Below are positions 35,696 to 43,952 of a stretch of DNA of 64,000 bases, piece by piece; position 1 is the stretch's first letter, and each line of letters begins with the position of its first letter. Below the pieces are notes generated by a model. That model ran no database searches. It had not been told where the DNA came from and saw only the letters and a list, made by a program, of their open reading frames with translations. A program made the translations under genes and the position numbers. Location of the stretch: positions 62,001-126,000 of the forward strand of contig CAUEFX010000005.1 in the NCBI GenBank assembly GCA_958477465.1, read 5' to 3'. Origin of the DNA: an uncultured Bacteroides sp. (lineage in GTDB: Bacteria; Bacteroidota; Bacteroidia; Bacteroidales; Bacteroidaceae).

Positions 35696-37501
35696 TTATT
35701 TAAGAATAGGGGTATCTCCATAAACCAAATCTAAATCATCAAGATACATCAAGCTGCCGGTACTACCCGTAAAATAGTCTCCATATTTACTGGAAGAACA
35801 TACGATAATGATGTGTGTCGGCTTCGTGGTCAGAGTATGATATTTCAAATCGATGTTGAATTCTTTCCATGCTCCGTCGGTAGAGACACATTCTGATATC
35901 GGAAGTTCACCGTAGGCTACAATACCGGGATCGTTGTCGAAGTCGATGAATGTATCGGTATTTGTATTGTCTACCTGATAGGTCTTGGTTGCCAGGGCAA
36001 TATAGATGGAGCAGACATCCGGTGTGGTACCTTTTACTATGCCTAAGCTTGAAGGTGTTTTGTCACCCACATAGTCGATTGTTCCGGCAGTATACTGGAA
36101 GAATCCGTGTAATTGGGTAGGACGTGAGGTAAATGGCTGACCGAAGTCGATCTTGGCACCATTTGTACCTACCAGACTGTTGAAACGTCCTGCATACAGA
36201 CTTGCTGCAGCAAACTTGCCAATACCAAAGGCCGAAGCATATTGAGATTTCAATTCAGCGGATTGTCCACCGGCTGTGTGTACGGTAGCAGAATTTCCTT
36301 GTGTCGGATTCACATTTACCAGTGCGCCGGCTCCCGTTGTTGTTCCCGGATTACTTGAATCCCAGAAAGAACCTCCATTTGCCGTGAAATAGCTTTCGGA
36401 TGCAGCATACCATGTCTTTCCGGATTTATACCAATCGTCCATATTTCCGTTGATCAATGCTGTGGCTGCTTCCGTGGTGAATGATACGGCATCGCTGGTG
36501 TATTCTTCTGTACCGTCACTGTATTTCAGACGATAAGAATAGGTCGTGTTCGGTGTCAGCTCTTTTAAGGTAGCCTTGAACAAGTCACCCTCTTTGGTAG
36601 AAGCCAACGTAGTCCATGAAGAAGCTCCGTTTGCCTGATATTCAAATGTCATATTCGCATCGTCCAGCGTAGATGCGGATGAGACAATTTCTCCCTCCAG
36701 ATAAGCGAAATTACTCCAGGCATTGGCTGCTTTCACTTGCAGTTTGGTAGTAGATTTGGTCGGTACTTCAAACGTATACGTATACGTTTTTTCCGAATCG
36801 TCGACTACCACATTCACGCTTCCATTGCCGGAAGATGCCACTTTGTAGTTCAAGATATAATGGTCGCGAGCCTTCACATCGGTAATTTCATTGCTCTGTG
36901 AGAATTGAGCGCCTGCCTTATTGGTTACTGCAATCGTGGCTGTCAGGTCACCTACCGGGAAATAAGCGGATTTGTTGGTGGCTCCCATCACGAAGTTTAA
37001 CGAATTTACACCTGAAACTTTAGATGCAATGGTTGCTGCCGCTGATTGGAAGGCCTGAACGAATGTAGCATCGAAATTGACCGTTACCTTCACATTCGCC
37101 AACGTACAAGTGATATCCGCCGTTACTTCCTTGCCTTTTTGAACAGCCACTTGTGCGGAACCTGCATAATAAGGAATGTCGAAACCGGATTCTGAACCGT
37201 CAAAACCATTGGAAGAAGCATTGATGGTATAAGTGCCGGCTTCCAATTCCAGTTGTACGCCACTCAGTTCCGTCCAGTCCGCTACACTTTTCACCACTTT
37301 ATTGGAACTGTCCAAGATTCTCACTGCAATTTGCTTGGGATTATAATCGGCTGCAACTCTTGTGTCTTGAGTATTTACAGTTACTAATGTACCTACGTTT
37401 ATACGCAAATAACCTTTATCGCTTACCGTTTCTTCCTCCTGACAAGACCAAATAATGAAAGAAAGCAATAAGGCTGATACGATTGAATATATATTTTTCA
37501 T
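35696..37501 (-). CDS. DUF4493-Fn3-PCMD surface lipoprotein (operon gene 3)
   Basis: A 601-residue lipoprotein with lipobox IWSC and the acidic tail QEEE. The DUF4493-like domain covers about residues 28-235 (GYLRINVGTLV, LELEAGTYTINASSNG, TLANVKVTVNFDATFVQAF). An Fn3-like domain follows (about 245-345; LKELTPNTTYSYRLKYSDG). The PCMD domain takes the C-terminal 250 residues (GNMDDWYKSGKTW, then HIIIVCSSSKYGDYFTG and LMYLDDLDLVYG). The last block matches gene 5 closely, so the two arose from a common module. It starts 5 bases after gene 2 ends. Surface location is inferred from the lipobox tail; function unknown. Confidence 0.78.
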   Translation of the reverse strand: MKNIYSIVSALLLSFIIWSCQEEETVSDKGYLRINVGTLVTVNTQDTRVAADYNPKQIAVRILDSSNKVVKSVADWTELSGVQLELEAGTYTINASSNGFDGSESGFDIPYYAGSAQVAVQKGKEVTADITCTLANVKVTVNFDATFVQAFQSAAATIASKVSGVNSLNFVMGATNKSAYFPVGDLTATIAVTNKAGAQFSQSNEITDVKARDHYILNYKVASSGNGSVNVVVDDSEKTYTYTFEVPTKSTTKLQVKAANAWSNFAYLEGEIVSSASTLDDANMTFEYQANGASSWTTLASTKEGDLFKATLKELTPNTTYSYRLKYSDGTEEYTSDAVSFTTEAATALINGNMDDWYKSGKTWYAASESYFTANGGSFWDSSNPGTTTGAGALVNVNPTQGNSATVHTAGGQSAELKSQYASAFGIGKFAAASLYAGRFNSLVGTNGAKIDFGQPFTSRPTQLHGFFQYTAGTIDYVGDKTPSSLGIVKGTTPDVCSIYIALATKTYQVDNTNTDTFIDFDNDPGIVAYGELPISECVSTDGAWKEFNIDLKYHTLTTKPTHIIIVCSSSKYGDYFTGSTGSLMYLDDLDLVYGDTPILK

Positions 37502-37506
37502 TTTCT

Positions 37507-39180
37507 TTATTCTTGTGTTATTGTTACCTTAAATGTACCTGTCGCAGTTTTACCATTCTTATCCGTTACCACAATACTGAACTCGTGTGCTGCTCCTTCA
37601 TCCGTAGCACCGGTCATATTCAGGAATGTAAAGAATACACCTATCGGGAATGTATATTGCGTATCTCCATCATGAGGAGCAGAGAGACTTGGGTCTACAC
37701 CAACCAACAGATCATTGAATTGTGAATTATCCACCAGATCAACCCCTGTAGTGAAACTTTGACCGTCCATTGTCAAATCTTTCAATATAGCGTCGAATGC
37801 AGCATTACCGCCTTTTATCTTCACTACGATACTTTCCAGTCCGGCAGAAGCGCCAATCAGTGCGTCTGCACTTGCAGGCATGCCTGTTCCGTTTGAGCCA
37901 TAGGTAACGTCTGCAGGCAGTGATAATGTAGGACCATCTGTTACAGTACCACCATCTTCCGTTACTTTCACTGTCAGCGTCACATCGCTTTCGTTATTCT
38001 TAGTGTCTACCACTTTCAGATTAAACTTATGTACACCCGCGTATGTCTTCAGCAGATTCAATAACTCAGTCAATGTCAGTGTATATTCGGTAGCACCCGT
38101 TGTAGGCAAAGTAAGATAAGAGCCTAAAGCACTGCTTGCACCGGCTGATGTCAAATCGAGACCACCGTTCTCAACCAGTCCCATTCCATTGGCTACGCTT
38201 GCAAAAGAAGAGTTGTCAGATGCAATCTGCAAATACAGGTTCTGAATACCAGCAGGCACTTTCATCAGAAGAGCAGCATTGGAAGGCACTGTTCCGTTCG
38301 TTGCAAAGGAGATGCCATTGGCCAAATAGCTCGTTCCGTTGGGTTCAGAAATAGTGATCGGTTTGTCCCAGTTAACGGGGATTTCCACCTCGTCTGTATG
38401 GTCTTCAAATATAATATTCAGCGTCACATCGATGCCCGTTACTTCTCCTGAAGTGGAAACAGCCGGTTTCATGTTGATAATCAGCGCTTCACCTCCGGTA
38501 AAGAATTCAGAGTCGTCATCATAATGTTCTACAGCCTGAGATTTGGTAAATGTGCGGCTGTCACTTACTGTTCCCTTAGAGGTTGTTCCTCTGAAGTTTA
38601 CCGTTACAGAAGCTACATTATCGCCGAATGCCCAATAAACGGCTGCGGGATTCGTATCTGTCTGGTCGTATGACAATACCGTTTCGGAACCGTCGTCTAT
38701 GGTTATCGTCCATGCAGTAAAGGTTGCCAAAAACTCTGCATCGTAATTCATCTGAATACGGCTGTTCTGCATCTTGCAGGTAACCGTTGTCTGTGTAGTT
38801 ACGCCTGCGGTTACTGTGAAGTCTGTACTTCCTGCATAATAAGGAGCCGTCATCTTCTTTTCCATATCACCCGGGGTGTGAGAGGAAGCTGTGTAAGCAC
38901 CTACCGGCAGCGGGATTTCTTCGGGTACAACAGAAACTGTAGCATATTCTTTGGTGATGCCGGCTGTTGCCGTTCCCTCTTTACCAACTACTGAAACGGG
39001 AAAATTACTTGTATTTACATCGGCACGGGTTGTAGACTGAGAAGCCGGTTGTTTCACGGCAATACCTACTTCCAATGCTCCCATCTGTTGACTGCTACTA
39101 TTTTTATCGTCTTCCATCCCGCAAGATGCCAGCCCAAGAATAGCAATCGTATTTAAAGCTATAATATTTAATAGTTTCAT
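37507..39180 (-). CDS. DUF4493 lipoprotein with duplicated Ig-like modules (operon gene 2)
   Basis: A 557-residue lipoprotein with lipobox LASC and the acidic tail GMEDD. An N-terminal DUF4493-like domain (GALEVGIAVKQ, IPLPVGAYTASSHTPG, CKMQNSRIQMNYDAEF) runs to about residue 245. Two tandem modules of about 130-140 residues follow. Each has a run of Ser/Gly/Ala-rich strands, a region GGLDLTS.. or TGVDLVD.., and an ending that looks like a cadherin/PKD strand (HKFNLKVVDTKNNESDVTLTV and HEFSIVVTDKNGKTATGTFKV). There is no PCMD domain. The low-complexity, stalk-like make-up suggests a spacer or polymer-like subunit. It lies 34 bases behind gene 1 and 5 bases before gene 3. Confidence 0.75.
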   Translation of the reverse strand: MKLLNIIALNTIAILGLASCGMEDDKNSSSQQMGALEVGIAVKQPASQSTTRADVNTSNFPVSVVGKEGTATAGITKEYATVSVVPEEIPLPVGAYTASSHTPGDMEKKMTAPYYAGSTDFTVTAGVTTQTTVTCKMQNSRIQMNYDAEFLATFTAWTITIDDGSETVLSYDQTDTNPAAVYWAFGDNVASVTVNFRGTTSKGTVSDSRTFTKSQAVEHYDDDSEFFTGGEALIINMKPAVSTSGEVTGIDVTLNIIFEDHTDEVEIPVNWDKPITISEPNGTSYLANGISFATNGTVPSNAALLMKVPAGIQNLYLQIASDNSSFASVANGMGLVENGGLDLTSAGASSALGSYLTLPTTGATEYTLTLTELLNLLKTYAGVHKFNLKVVDTKNNESDVTLTVKVTEDGGTVTDGPTLSLPADVTYGSNGTGMPASADALIGASAGLESIVVKIKGGNAAFDAILKDLTMDGQSFTTGVDLVDNSQFNDLLVGVDPSLSAPHDGDTQYTFPIGVFFTFLNMTGATDEGAAHEFSIVVTDKNGKTATGTFKVTITQE

Positions 39181-39214
39181 GATTATCTTTTTCTTAATTT
39201 TCTATTCTTTTTCA

Positions 39215-40027
39215 TTAAATCCACTCTGACGGAACGATGATGTCCACTTGCTTGTCGTTAGTTGTCTCATCGATAGTTACGGAAACGCCCAGTTTTCCAG
39301 CTTCATAGCTCGGAGCGATTTTCAATGTCCACGCCTTGTTCGGTGCCAAAGTGTATGTCTTTTCCACACTTGCAGAAGCCACTCCTGTTCCATATTCAGC
39401 CTTTCTTGTGAAATGGATGGTAGCTTTCACCACTTCGCCGGCTTTGTTCACTTTCAGATACCACGGTTCTGTATCGTTTTTCGCCCAAACAACGTTTGTC
39501 TCGATGTCACTCAACGCTTCTGTCTCGAATACTACGGAATAGTCGCTGAAATAAGTAGCCATTGTTGCATCAAAATCAACAGTGACTTTCGCACAAGTCG
39601 GAGCACAAGTCACAGACACTGTTTGCTCATTGCTTTGTACGGAGAATGTGGCAGAACCTTCTACCCGGAATCCGTTTCTGGAAGAAGTCTTTTCCGTTCC
39701 ATAAAAAGCTTTCAATGTATATGTTCCATTATCCAATTCTAAAGGCATTGACGGCATAGCAGCGTATGTGAACTCCTGAACAGGCGTTGTCTCGCCACTT
39801 TTTAATATTTGCACCGTGTAATTGTCTTTGTTCTGATAATCGTCCAAATTGACGGCACGAGTATTGGGCACTCCAAAATCAATTCCGGTAGTCATCCCCA
39901 AACGGATGGTTCCTTTCCCATCAAGAACCTCGTTTTCTTTTTCTTCCGAAGAACATGAGGTAATGCTTACAGCCATTCCCACCATGCAGCTTACTAAAAA
40001 CAATTTCATTTTTTTAAACTCATTCAT
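39215..40027 (-). CDS. DUF4493-like surface lipoprotein (operon gene 1)
   Basis: A 270-residue lipoprotein, first gene of the operon. The lipobox ITSC is followed by SSEEKE, an acidic surface-export tail. The ATG at 40027 (MNEFKKMK) is used; the internal ATG at residue 7 is an alternative. One DUF4493-like domain fills the mature protein: GTIRLGMTTGIDFG, the TRAVNLDD segment, LELDNGTYTLKAFYG, a V-x-V-x-C-A-P-T-C-A-K-V strand and DATMATYFSDYSVVF. Two close cysteines (CAPTC) are unusual for an extracellular beta domain and could form a disulfide. A promoter with TATCTTTG lies 30 bases upstream. The divergent neighbour is the AraC-type regulator. Confidence 0.76.
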   Translation of the reverse strand: MNEFKKMKLFLVSCMVGMAVSITSCSSEEKENEVLDGKGTIRLGMTTGIDFGVPNTRAVNLDDYQNKDNYTVQILKSGETTPVQEFTYAAMPSMPLELDNGTYTLKAFYGTEKTSSRNGFRVEGSATFSVQSNEQTVSVTCAPTCAKVTVDFDATMATYFSDYSVVFETEALSDIETNVVWAKNDTEPWYLKVNKAGEVVKATIHFTRKAEYGTGVASASVEKTYTLAPNKAWTLKIAPSYEAGKLGVSVTIDETTNDKQVDIIVPSEWI

Positions 40028-40056
40028 ATTTCCAAAATCTTTAAATCTAGAGACTG

Positions 40057-40088
40057 CAAAGATAGTGCATTCCGATTTATGCAGACAA
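40057..40088 (-). promoter_or_regulatory. Promoter of the lipoprotein operon
   Basis: On the minus strand TTG (40086-40088), a 21-bp spacer, then TATCTTTG (40057-40064). The leader would be about 25 nt. Confidence 0.65.
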
Positions 40089-40212
40089 GGTCTATTTCTG
40101 CTTTTTTTGTCCGATTTTTCATATTTCCCTTTTACCGGGTATTTATAAAAGTCATTATACTAATGATATATAAAAAAAAGGAGTGATAATTTCGTATGTT
40201 CTTTTTATTAAA

Positions 40213-40220
40213 TACCTTTG
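40213..40220 (+). promoter_or_regulatory. -7 box (TACCTTTG) for the AraC-type regulator
   Basis: Exact TAnnTTTG match, about 25 nt before the ATG at 40246. TTTCG lies near the -33 position. Confidence 0.55.
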
Positions 40221-40245
40221 CTGAACAAAAGAGAAAAACGTTATC

Positions 40246-41094
40246 ATGAAAGACCAAATCCCCAAAATAGATTTACCGGAAGAATGGGTTGTTGCCGGAA
40301 CGGAAATACAAAAAGAACTGCTTAGCTTATATACAAACTATCCGGTGTGCCTAAAATGTGAAATGCTGGTGCTTTGTATGGAAGGTGAAATAGAAGCGAC
40401 GGTCAATATAAACAAGATACATGTACAAGCCAATGATCTTGTGGTATTAATGCCGGGTAGCATCTTCCAGATTCATAAAGTGGAAGGGAAGCTGAAAATA
40501 TACGCAATGGGATTTTCGCGTACATATATCGAACGGAGTAACCAGATACAGAATACATCGGAAATGCTCTATTTGGCATTGGGCAGGTATAAACTGTCTC
40601 TTCCGTCTGCAAGCGCAAATATGCTTGAAGAGTTCTTCCTCTTCCTGATCAAGGTCTATGAATTTGTAAGTGAAGAAAACAGAATGAAGATGACCGACAA
40701 CCTGTACAAGGATGCTCACACATACATTTCTATATTATATAAGGATAAAGCGGAAAATCAGACCCCGAATTCAAAAAGTGAGCTGCTTTGCCGGAATTTT
40801 GTACAGCTGGTGCTTTGTCATTATGCAAAGAATAGGAATGTGGCATGGTATGCTCAAAAATTAGGCATTACGCATGCCTATCTCTGTTCCATTGTAAAGA
40901 AAGTCACCGGAAACACTTGTGTATATTTAATCTCATGCATGGTTATCATGGACGCGAAGTCGCAGTTGAAACTTACCAATCTATCCATTCAGGAAATTTC
41001 TGATTCTCTGAATTTTGCCGATATTTCATTTTTCGGGAAATACTTCAAGCGATATACCGGTATGAGTCCGTTGGAATATAGAAATAAAGGATAG
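40246..41094 (+). CDS. AraC-family transcriptional regulator
   Basis: A 282-residue DNA-binding regulator. Residues about 1-150 form a cupin-like sensing domain with the strand pattern INKIHVQANDLVVLMPGSIFQIHKV. The C-terminal 100 residues hold the two AraC helix-turn-helix motifs: VAWYAQKLGITHAYLCSIVKK and LSIQEISDSLNFADISFFGKYFKRYTGMSPLEYR (each read in part), the second being the family signature. It is divergent from the seven-gene lipoprotein operon, with both predicted promoters in a 218-bp gap. It is thus the natural candidate regulator of that operon, though nothing in the sequence proves this. The inducer is unknown. Confidence 0.9.
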   Translation: MKDQIPKIDLPEEWVVAGTEIQKELLSLYTNYPVCLKCEMLVLCMEGEIEATVNINKIHVQANDLVVLMPGSIFQIHKVEGKLKIYAMGFSRTYIERSNQIQNTSEMLYLALGRYKLSLPSASANMLEEFFLFLIKVYEFVSEENRMKMTDNLYKDAHTYISILYKDKAENQTPNSKSELLCRNFVQLVLCHYAKNRNVAWYAQKLGITHAYLCSIVKKVTGNTCVYLISCMVIMDAKSQLKLTNLSIQEISDSLNFADISFFGKYFKRYTGMSPLEYRNKG

Positions 41095-41265
41095 CGTATT
41101 TATTTTGCCAATCGCTCTTGCCAACCGTCTTTGAGATCTTGTATAAAGGCATGTACGGCATTTCCCGTCTGTCTTTCCGGGTGGAGGTTAAGTTGAAATG
41201 GGGGGAAGAAGGGAGGAAAGGCCGGAATAAGCAAAGAAGGAATTCTGTAAAATTAAAAACAGTTT

Positions 41266-41298
41266 TTTGGTTATATATGAAATTAAAAATTATTTTTG
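41266..41298 (+). promoter_or_regulatory. Complete promoter for the SLC13 transporter
   Basis: TTTG (41266-41269), a 21-bp spacer, TATTTTTG (41291-41298): full match to the Bacteroides consensus. Leader about 32 nt. Confidence 0.75.
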
Positions 41299-41334
41299 CA
41301 GACGTTTTTTTTAATTTCATCTTAACCTAATATT

Positions 41335-42849
41335 ATGTACAAAATTTTTCATGGCTTCCATTTAGTGGAAGTTTATCAGGATTTAAAGAAAGCCAAACGC
41401 TTGGCAAAGAATCAGACAGTAACCCGATGTGTAAAACTGACCATAGCCATCACCATCTCCCTTATTTTATGGTTTCTTCCCATTGATGCATTTGGAATAG
41501 CAGACTTGACGGTCATAGAACAAAGGCTTATTTCAATTTTTATTTTTGCTACTCTCATGTGGGTGTTCGAGGCTATTCCGGCATGGACTACTTCGGTGCT
41601 GATCGTTGTATTACTATTGCTTACCGTTTCCGATAGTAGTTTATGGTTCTTAATGCAGGATATTCCTGCAGAAGAATTTGGAAAAACGGTCAAATACAAA
41701 TCTATTATGCATTGTTTTGCCGATCCTATCATCATGCTGTTCATTGGCGGATTTATTCTCGCTATTGCAGCAACCAAAAGTGGATTGGATGTATTGTTGG
41801 CACGAGTGATGTTGAGACCTTTCGGTACGCGGTCACAATATGTACTGTTGGGATTCATCCTCGTTACCGCCGCATTCTCAATGTTTCTTAGTAATACCGC
41901 TACCGCTGCCATGATGCTTACTTTCCTGGCTCCCGTGTTGAAAGCGCTTCCGGCAGATGGAAAAGGAAAGATCGGATTGGCCATGGCTATACCTGTGGCA
42001 GCCAATGTGGGCGGTATGGGAACTCCTATCGGTACGCCGCCCAATGCCATTGCTTTAAAATACTTGAATGACCCGGAAGGCTTAAACCTGAATATCGGCT
42101 TTGGAGAATGGATGAGCTTTATGTTGCCTTATACCATAGTGGTATTGTTTATCACCTGGTTTGTACTCTTGCGGCTGTTTCCATTCAAACAAAAGACTAT
42201 CGAACTGCGAATTGAAGGGGAGGTAAAGAAGGATTGGCGCTCTATCGTTGTTTATGTCACTTTTGCCATAACGGTTTTGTTGTGGATGTTCGACAAATTT
42301 ACGGGAGTGAATTCCAATGTAGTGGCAATGATCCCGGTAGCAGTGTTCTGTGTAACAGGGGTTATTACCAAACGCGATCTGGAAGAGATCAGTTGGAGTG
42401 TGCTCTGGATGGTTGCCGGTGGTTTTGCATTGGGTGTGGCCTTGCAAGAGACCGGACTGGCAAAACACATGATTGAATCCATCCCATTCAGCACATGGCC
42501 CCCTGTATTGATGATTGTCGGCTCTGGGCTGATTTGCTATGCTTTGGCTAACTTTATTTCACATACGGCTACTGCAGCGTTGCTTGTTCCTATTCTCGCT
42601 ATTGCCGGAACCAGTATGCGTGAAAACCTGTCATCGCTGGGAAGTGTAGAAACTTTGTTGATTGGAGTGGCAATCGGATCATCGTTAGCCATGATATTGC
42701 CAATTAGTACACCGCCTAATGCTTTGGCACATGCCACAGGAATGATTCAACAAAAAGATATGGAGAAAGTAGGTGTAATCATGGGAGTCATCGGACTGAT
42801 ACTGGGATATACCATGTTGGTTATACTTGGATCCAACAAGCTGTTGTAA
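41335..42849 (+). CDS. SLC13/DASS-family anion:sodium symporter
   Basis: A 504-residue inner-membrane carrier for di- or tricarboxylates, sulfate or similar anions. About 11-12 hydrophobic segments follow a short basic N-terminal tail. The two-fold repeat is visible from paired motifs: FLSNTATAAMM then PIGTPPNAIA in the first half, and FISHTATAALLVP then PISTPPNALAHATG in the second. In the family these SNT and TPPN loops bind sodium and substrate carboxylates; the second SNT is SHT here, a departure from the usual asparagine. Length is normal. It has its own promoter and is followed by the repeat-rich gap 42850-44027. The substrate cannot be assigned. Confidence 0.92.
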   Translation: MYKIFHGFHLVEVYQDLKKAKRLAKNQTVTRCVKLTIAITISLILWFLPIDAFGIADLTVIEQRLISIFIFATLMWVFEAIPAWTTSVLIVVLLLLTVSDSSLWFLMQDIPAEEFGKTVKYKSIMHCFADPIIMLFIGGFILAIAATKSGLDVLLARVMLRPFGTRSQYVLLGFILVTAAFSMFLSNTATAAMMLTFLAPVLKALPADGKGKIGLAMAIPVAANVGGMGTPIGTPPNAIALKYLNDPEGLNLNIGFGEWMSFMLPYTIVVLFITWFVLLRLFPFKQKTIELRIEGEVKKDWRSIVVYVTFAITVLLWMFDKFTGVNSNVVAMIPVAVFCVTGVITKRDLEEISWSVLWMVAGGFALGVALQETGLAKHMIESIPFSTWPPVLMIVGSGLICYALANFISHTATAALLVPILAIAGTSMRENLSSLGSVETLLIGVAIGSSLAMILPISTPPNALAHATGMIQQKDMEKVGVIMGVIGLILGYTMLVILGSNKLL

Positions 42850-42886
42850 ATAATCTCTTTTAATAGGAAAGGCCCTGTAGGAATAA

Positions 42887-43069
42887 TCACCACAGAGTAC
42901 ACAGAGGAACACAGAGTAATGTTTTGCGGGAATTCTTTTTGTTCAGAGTTGCTAATTTATACGCATAACGTAATGTTAAATTCCCAAGTATAAAAACTGA
43001 GTCATTATGATTCCAAAAACATACTGGCAAAAAATGTTACTCTGTGTTACTCTGTGTACTCTGTGGTGA
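42887..43069. repeat. Long inverted repeat with tandem ACAGAG units
   Basis: Arms of 33 bp (42887-42919 and 43037-43069) match at 32 of 33 positions, separated by 117 bp. Each arm holds three CACAGAG units followed by TA, GAA/TAA or TAA. It resembles a REP- or MITE-like palindromic element rather than a terminator. No ORF is inside. Confidence 0.8.
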
Positions 43070-43097
43070 ATAAAAGGGGATATGGTAGCGTATAGGC

Positions 43098-43164
43098 AAA
43101 AAAAAAAGGAGCAACGCCTTGCTCCAACCTTTGTTAACCTTAAATCTAATACTATGAAAAACAC
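43098..43164 (-). ncRNA. Candidate small RNA, copy 1
   Basis: Predicted transcript of about 65 nt on the minus strand. It begins just after the promoter at 43169-43199 and ends in a perfect GGAGCAA-GGCG-TTGCTCC hairpin (43108-43125) followed by ten T. The middle contains TTAGATTTAAGGTTAACAAA. There is no credible ORF in it. Apart from one base near the 5' end, the body equals copy 2 at 43703-43766. The start position is estimated from the promoter box. Confidence 0.7.
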
Positions 43165-43168
43165 GTTG

Positions 43169-43199
43169 CAAAGATACGGACATTAGCGAAATCTGCAAA
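43169..43199 (-). promoter_or_regulatory. Complete promoter of small RNA copy 1
   Basis: Minus strand: TTTG (43196-43199), 19-bp spacer, TATCTTTG (43169-43176). Full consensus match. Confidence 0.75.
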
Positions 43200-43460
43200 T
43201 TATCCAAGTAAAAAAGTATGTTTTATAACATCGTTTAAGAAAATGTGCTCTCTGATTAATACTTGATAAGAATTATGAGCCAGTTTTACTTCTTTGTTAC
43301 CTGAAAATACTTATCGGCAATGAAAGGGGCTGTTTGTAAGTTTTTCGGATGATCGTAAATTATAAATAAATGGATAAACTCTATTTCTTATGTTGAAAAT
43401 TGATGACATTTTGGTGTCTTTGTAAGGCACTGAGTATGAGTGTGTTATGTTTTCGTATAT

Positions 43461-43541
43461 TTTCTCGTAGAGGAACGAGGTGAAACTCTACGAGGAACGG
43501 GTCGAAACTCTACGAGAAACCGGGCGAAACTCTACGAGAAA
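43461..43541. repeat. 22-bp tandem repeat with leading inverted half
   Basis: Three copies of a 22-bp unit at 43472-43493, 43494-43515 and 43516-43537, each ending in GAAACTCTACGA and differing in the first half. A reversed half-unit TTTCTCGTAG (43461-43470) precedes them and can pair with CTACGAGAAA in the last unit. The variable part is too short for CRISPR spacers. Confidence 0.75.
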
Positions 43542-43702
43542 TAAGTTGAATATTCGCAATATATAACAATGGTAATGGAGAGAGAAACGGGGGTGCCGGT
43601 TTAATGTAACAAAAAATGAATAGATTGAAGAGGTAAGTGAAATAGAAGTAAATCGGGCTATAAGTGGACTTTGTGGAAATGATAAAGGTAATGTACGGAC
43701 AT

Positions 43703-43766
43703 AAAAAAAGGAGCAACGCCTTGCTCCAACCTTTGTTAACCTTAAATCTAATACTATGAAAAACAC
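43703..43766 (-). ncRNA. Candidate small RNA, copy 2
   Basis: Predicted transcript of about 64 nt on the minus strand, from just after the promoter at 43771-43801 to a GGAGCAA/TTGCTCC hairpin (43710-43727) followed by seven T. Body sequence as in copy 1. The start is estimated. Confidence 0.7.
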
Positions 43767-43770
43767 ATTG

Positions 43771-43801
43771 CAAAGGTACTGCTTTTAAGCATATCTGCAA
43801 A
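43771..43801 (-). promoter_or_regulatory. Complete promoter of small RNA copy 2
   Basis: Minus strand: TTTG (43798-43801), 19-bp spacer, TACCTTTG (43771-43778). The spacer differs in sequence from copy 1 but has the same length, as expected if the promoter is under selection. Confidence 0.75.
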
Positions 43802-43952
43802 TAATCCAAATAAAAACAGGTGTTTTATAACATGTTTTAAGGATGGTGCGTAGGTTGTTAATACTTTGAAGGGGCATTTAAAGACTTTTTGGCTATAGAA
43901 TATCCCAAATAAATCTTGCCATTACCGGGATGGTAGATTTATTGGAAATCCG

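Larger units (their letters stand above)
43098..43265 (-). repeat. Duplicated sRNA unit, copy 1 (promoter plus RNA)
   Basis: About 168 bp that align with 43702-43867. The RNA part is nearly identical; upstream of the promoter the similarity fades but is still seen in GTTTTATAACAT and TTAATACTT. Confidence 0.7.
43702..43867 (-). repeat. Duplicated sRNA unit, copy 2 (promoter plus RNA)
   Basis: Second copy of the unit at 43098-43265, in the same orientation, about 600 bp away and about 160 bp before mutS. Confidence 0.7.

Noticed and set aside
36770..36789. Perfect 20-bp palindrome AAACGTATACGTATACGTTT
   Set aside because: It lies inside operon gene 3 and is explained by a repeated Tyr-Thr codon pair (TAC/GTA pattern); no regulatory position.
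41118..41330. 70-codon plus-strand frame before the SLC13 gene
   Set aside because: The complete SLC13 promoter (41266-41298) lies inside it, so it is most likely leader and intergenic DNA.
43461..43541. CRISPR-like repeat array
   Set aside because: Unit is only 22 bp, variable part about 10 bp, and no cas gene is present in the window.
42976..43766. Two short minus-strand frames beginning with the same 20 residues
   Set aside because: The shared peptide simply reflects the duplicated small-RNA unit; the frames run through promoter and terminator parts and diverge afterwards.
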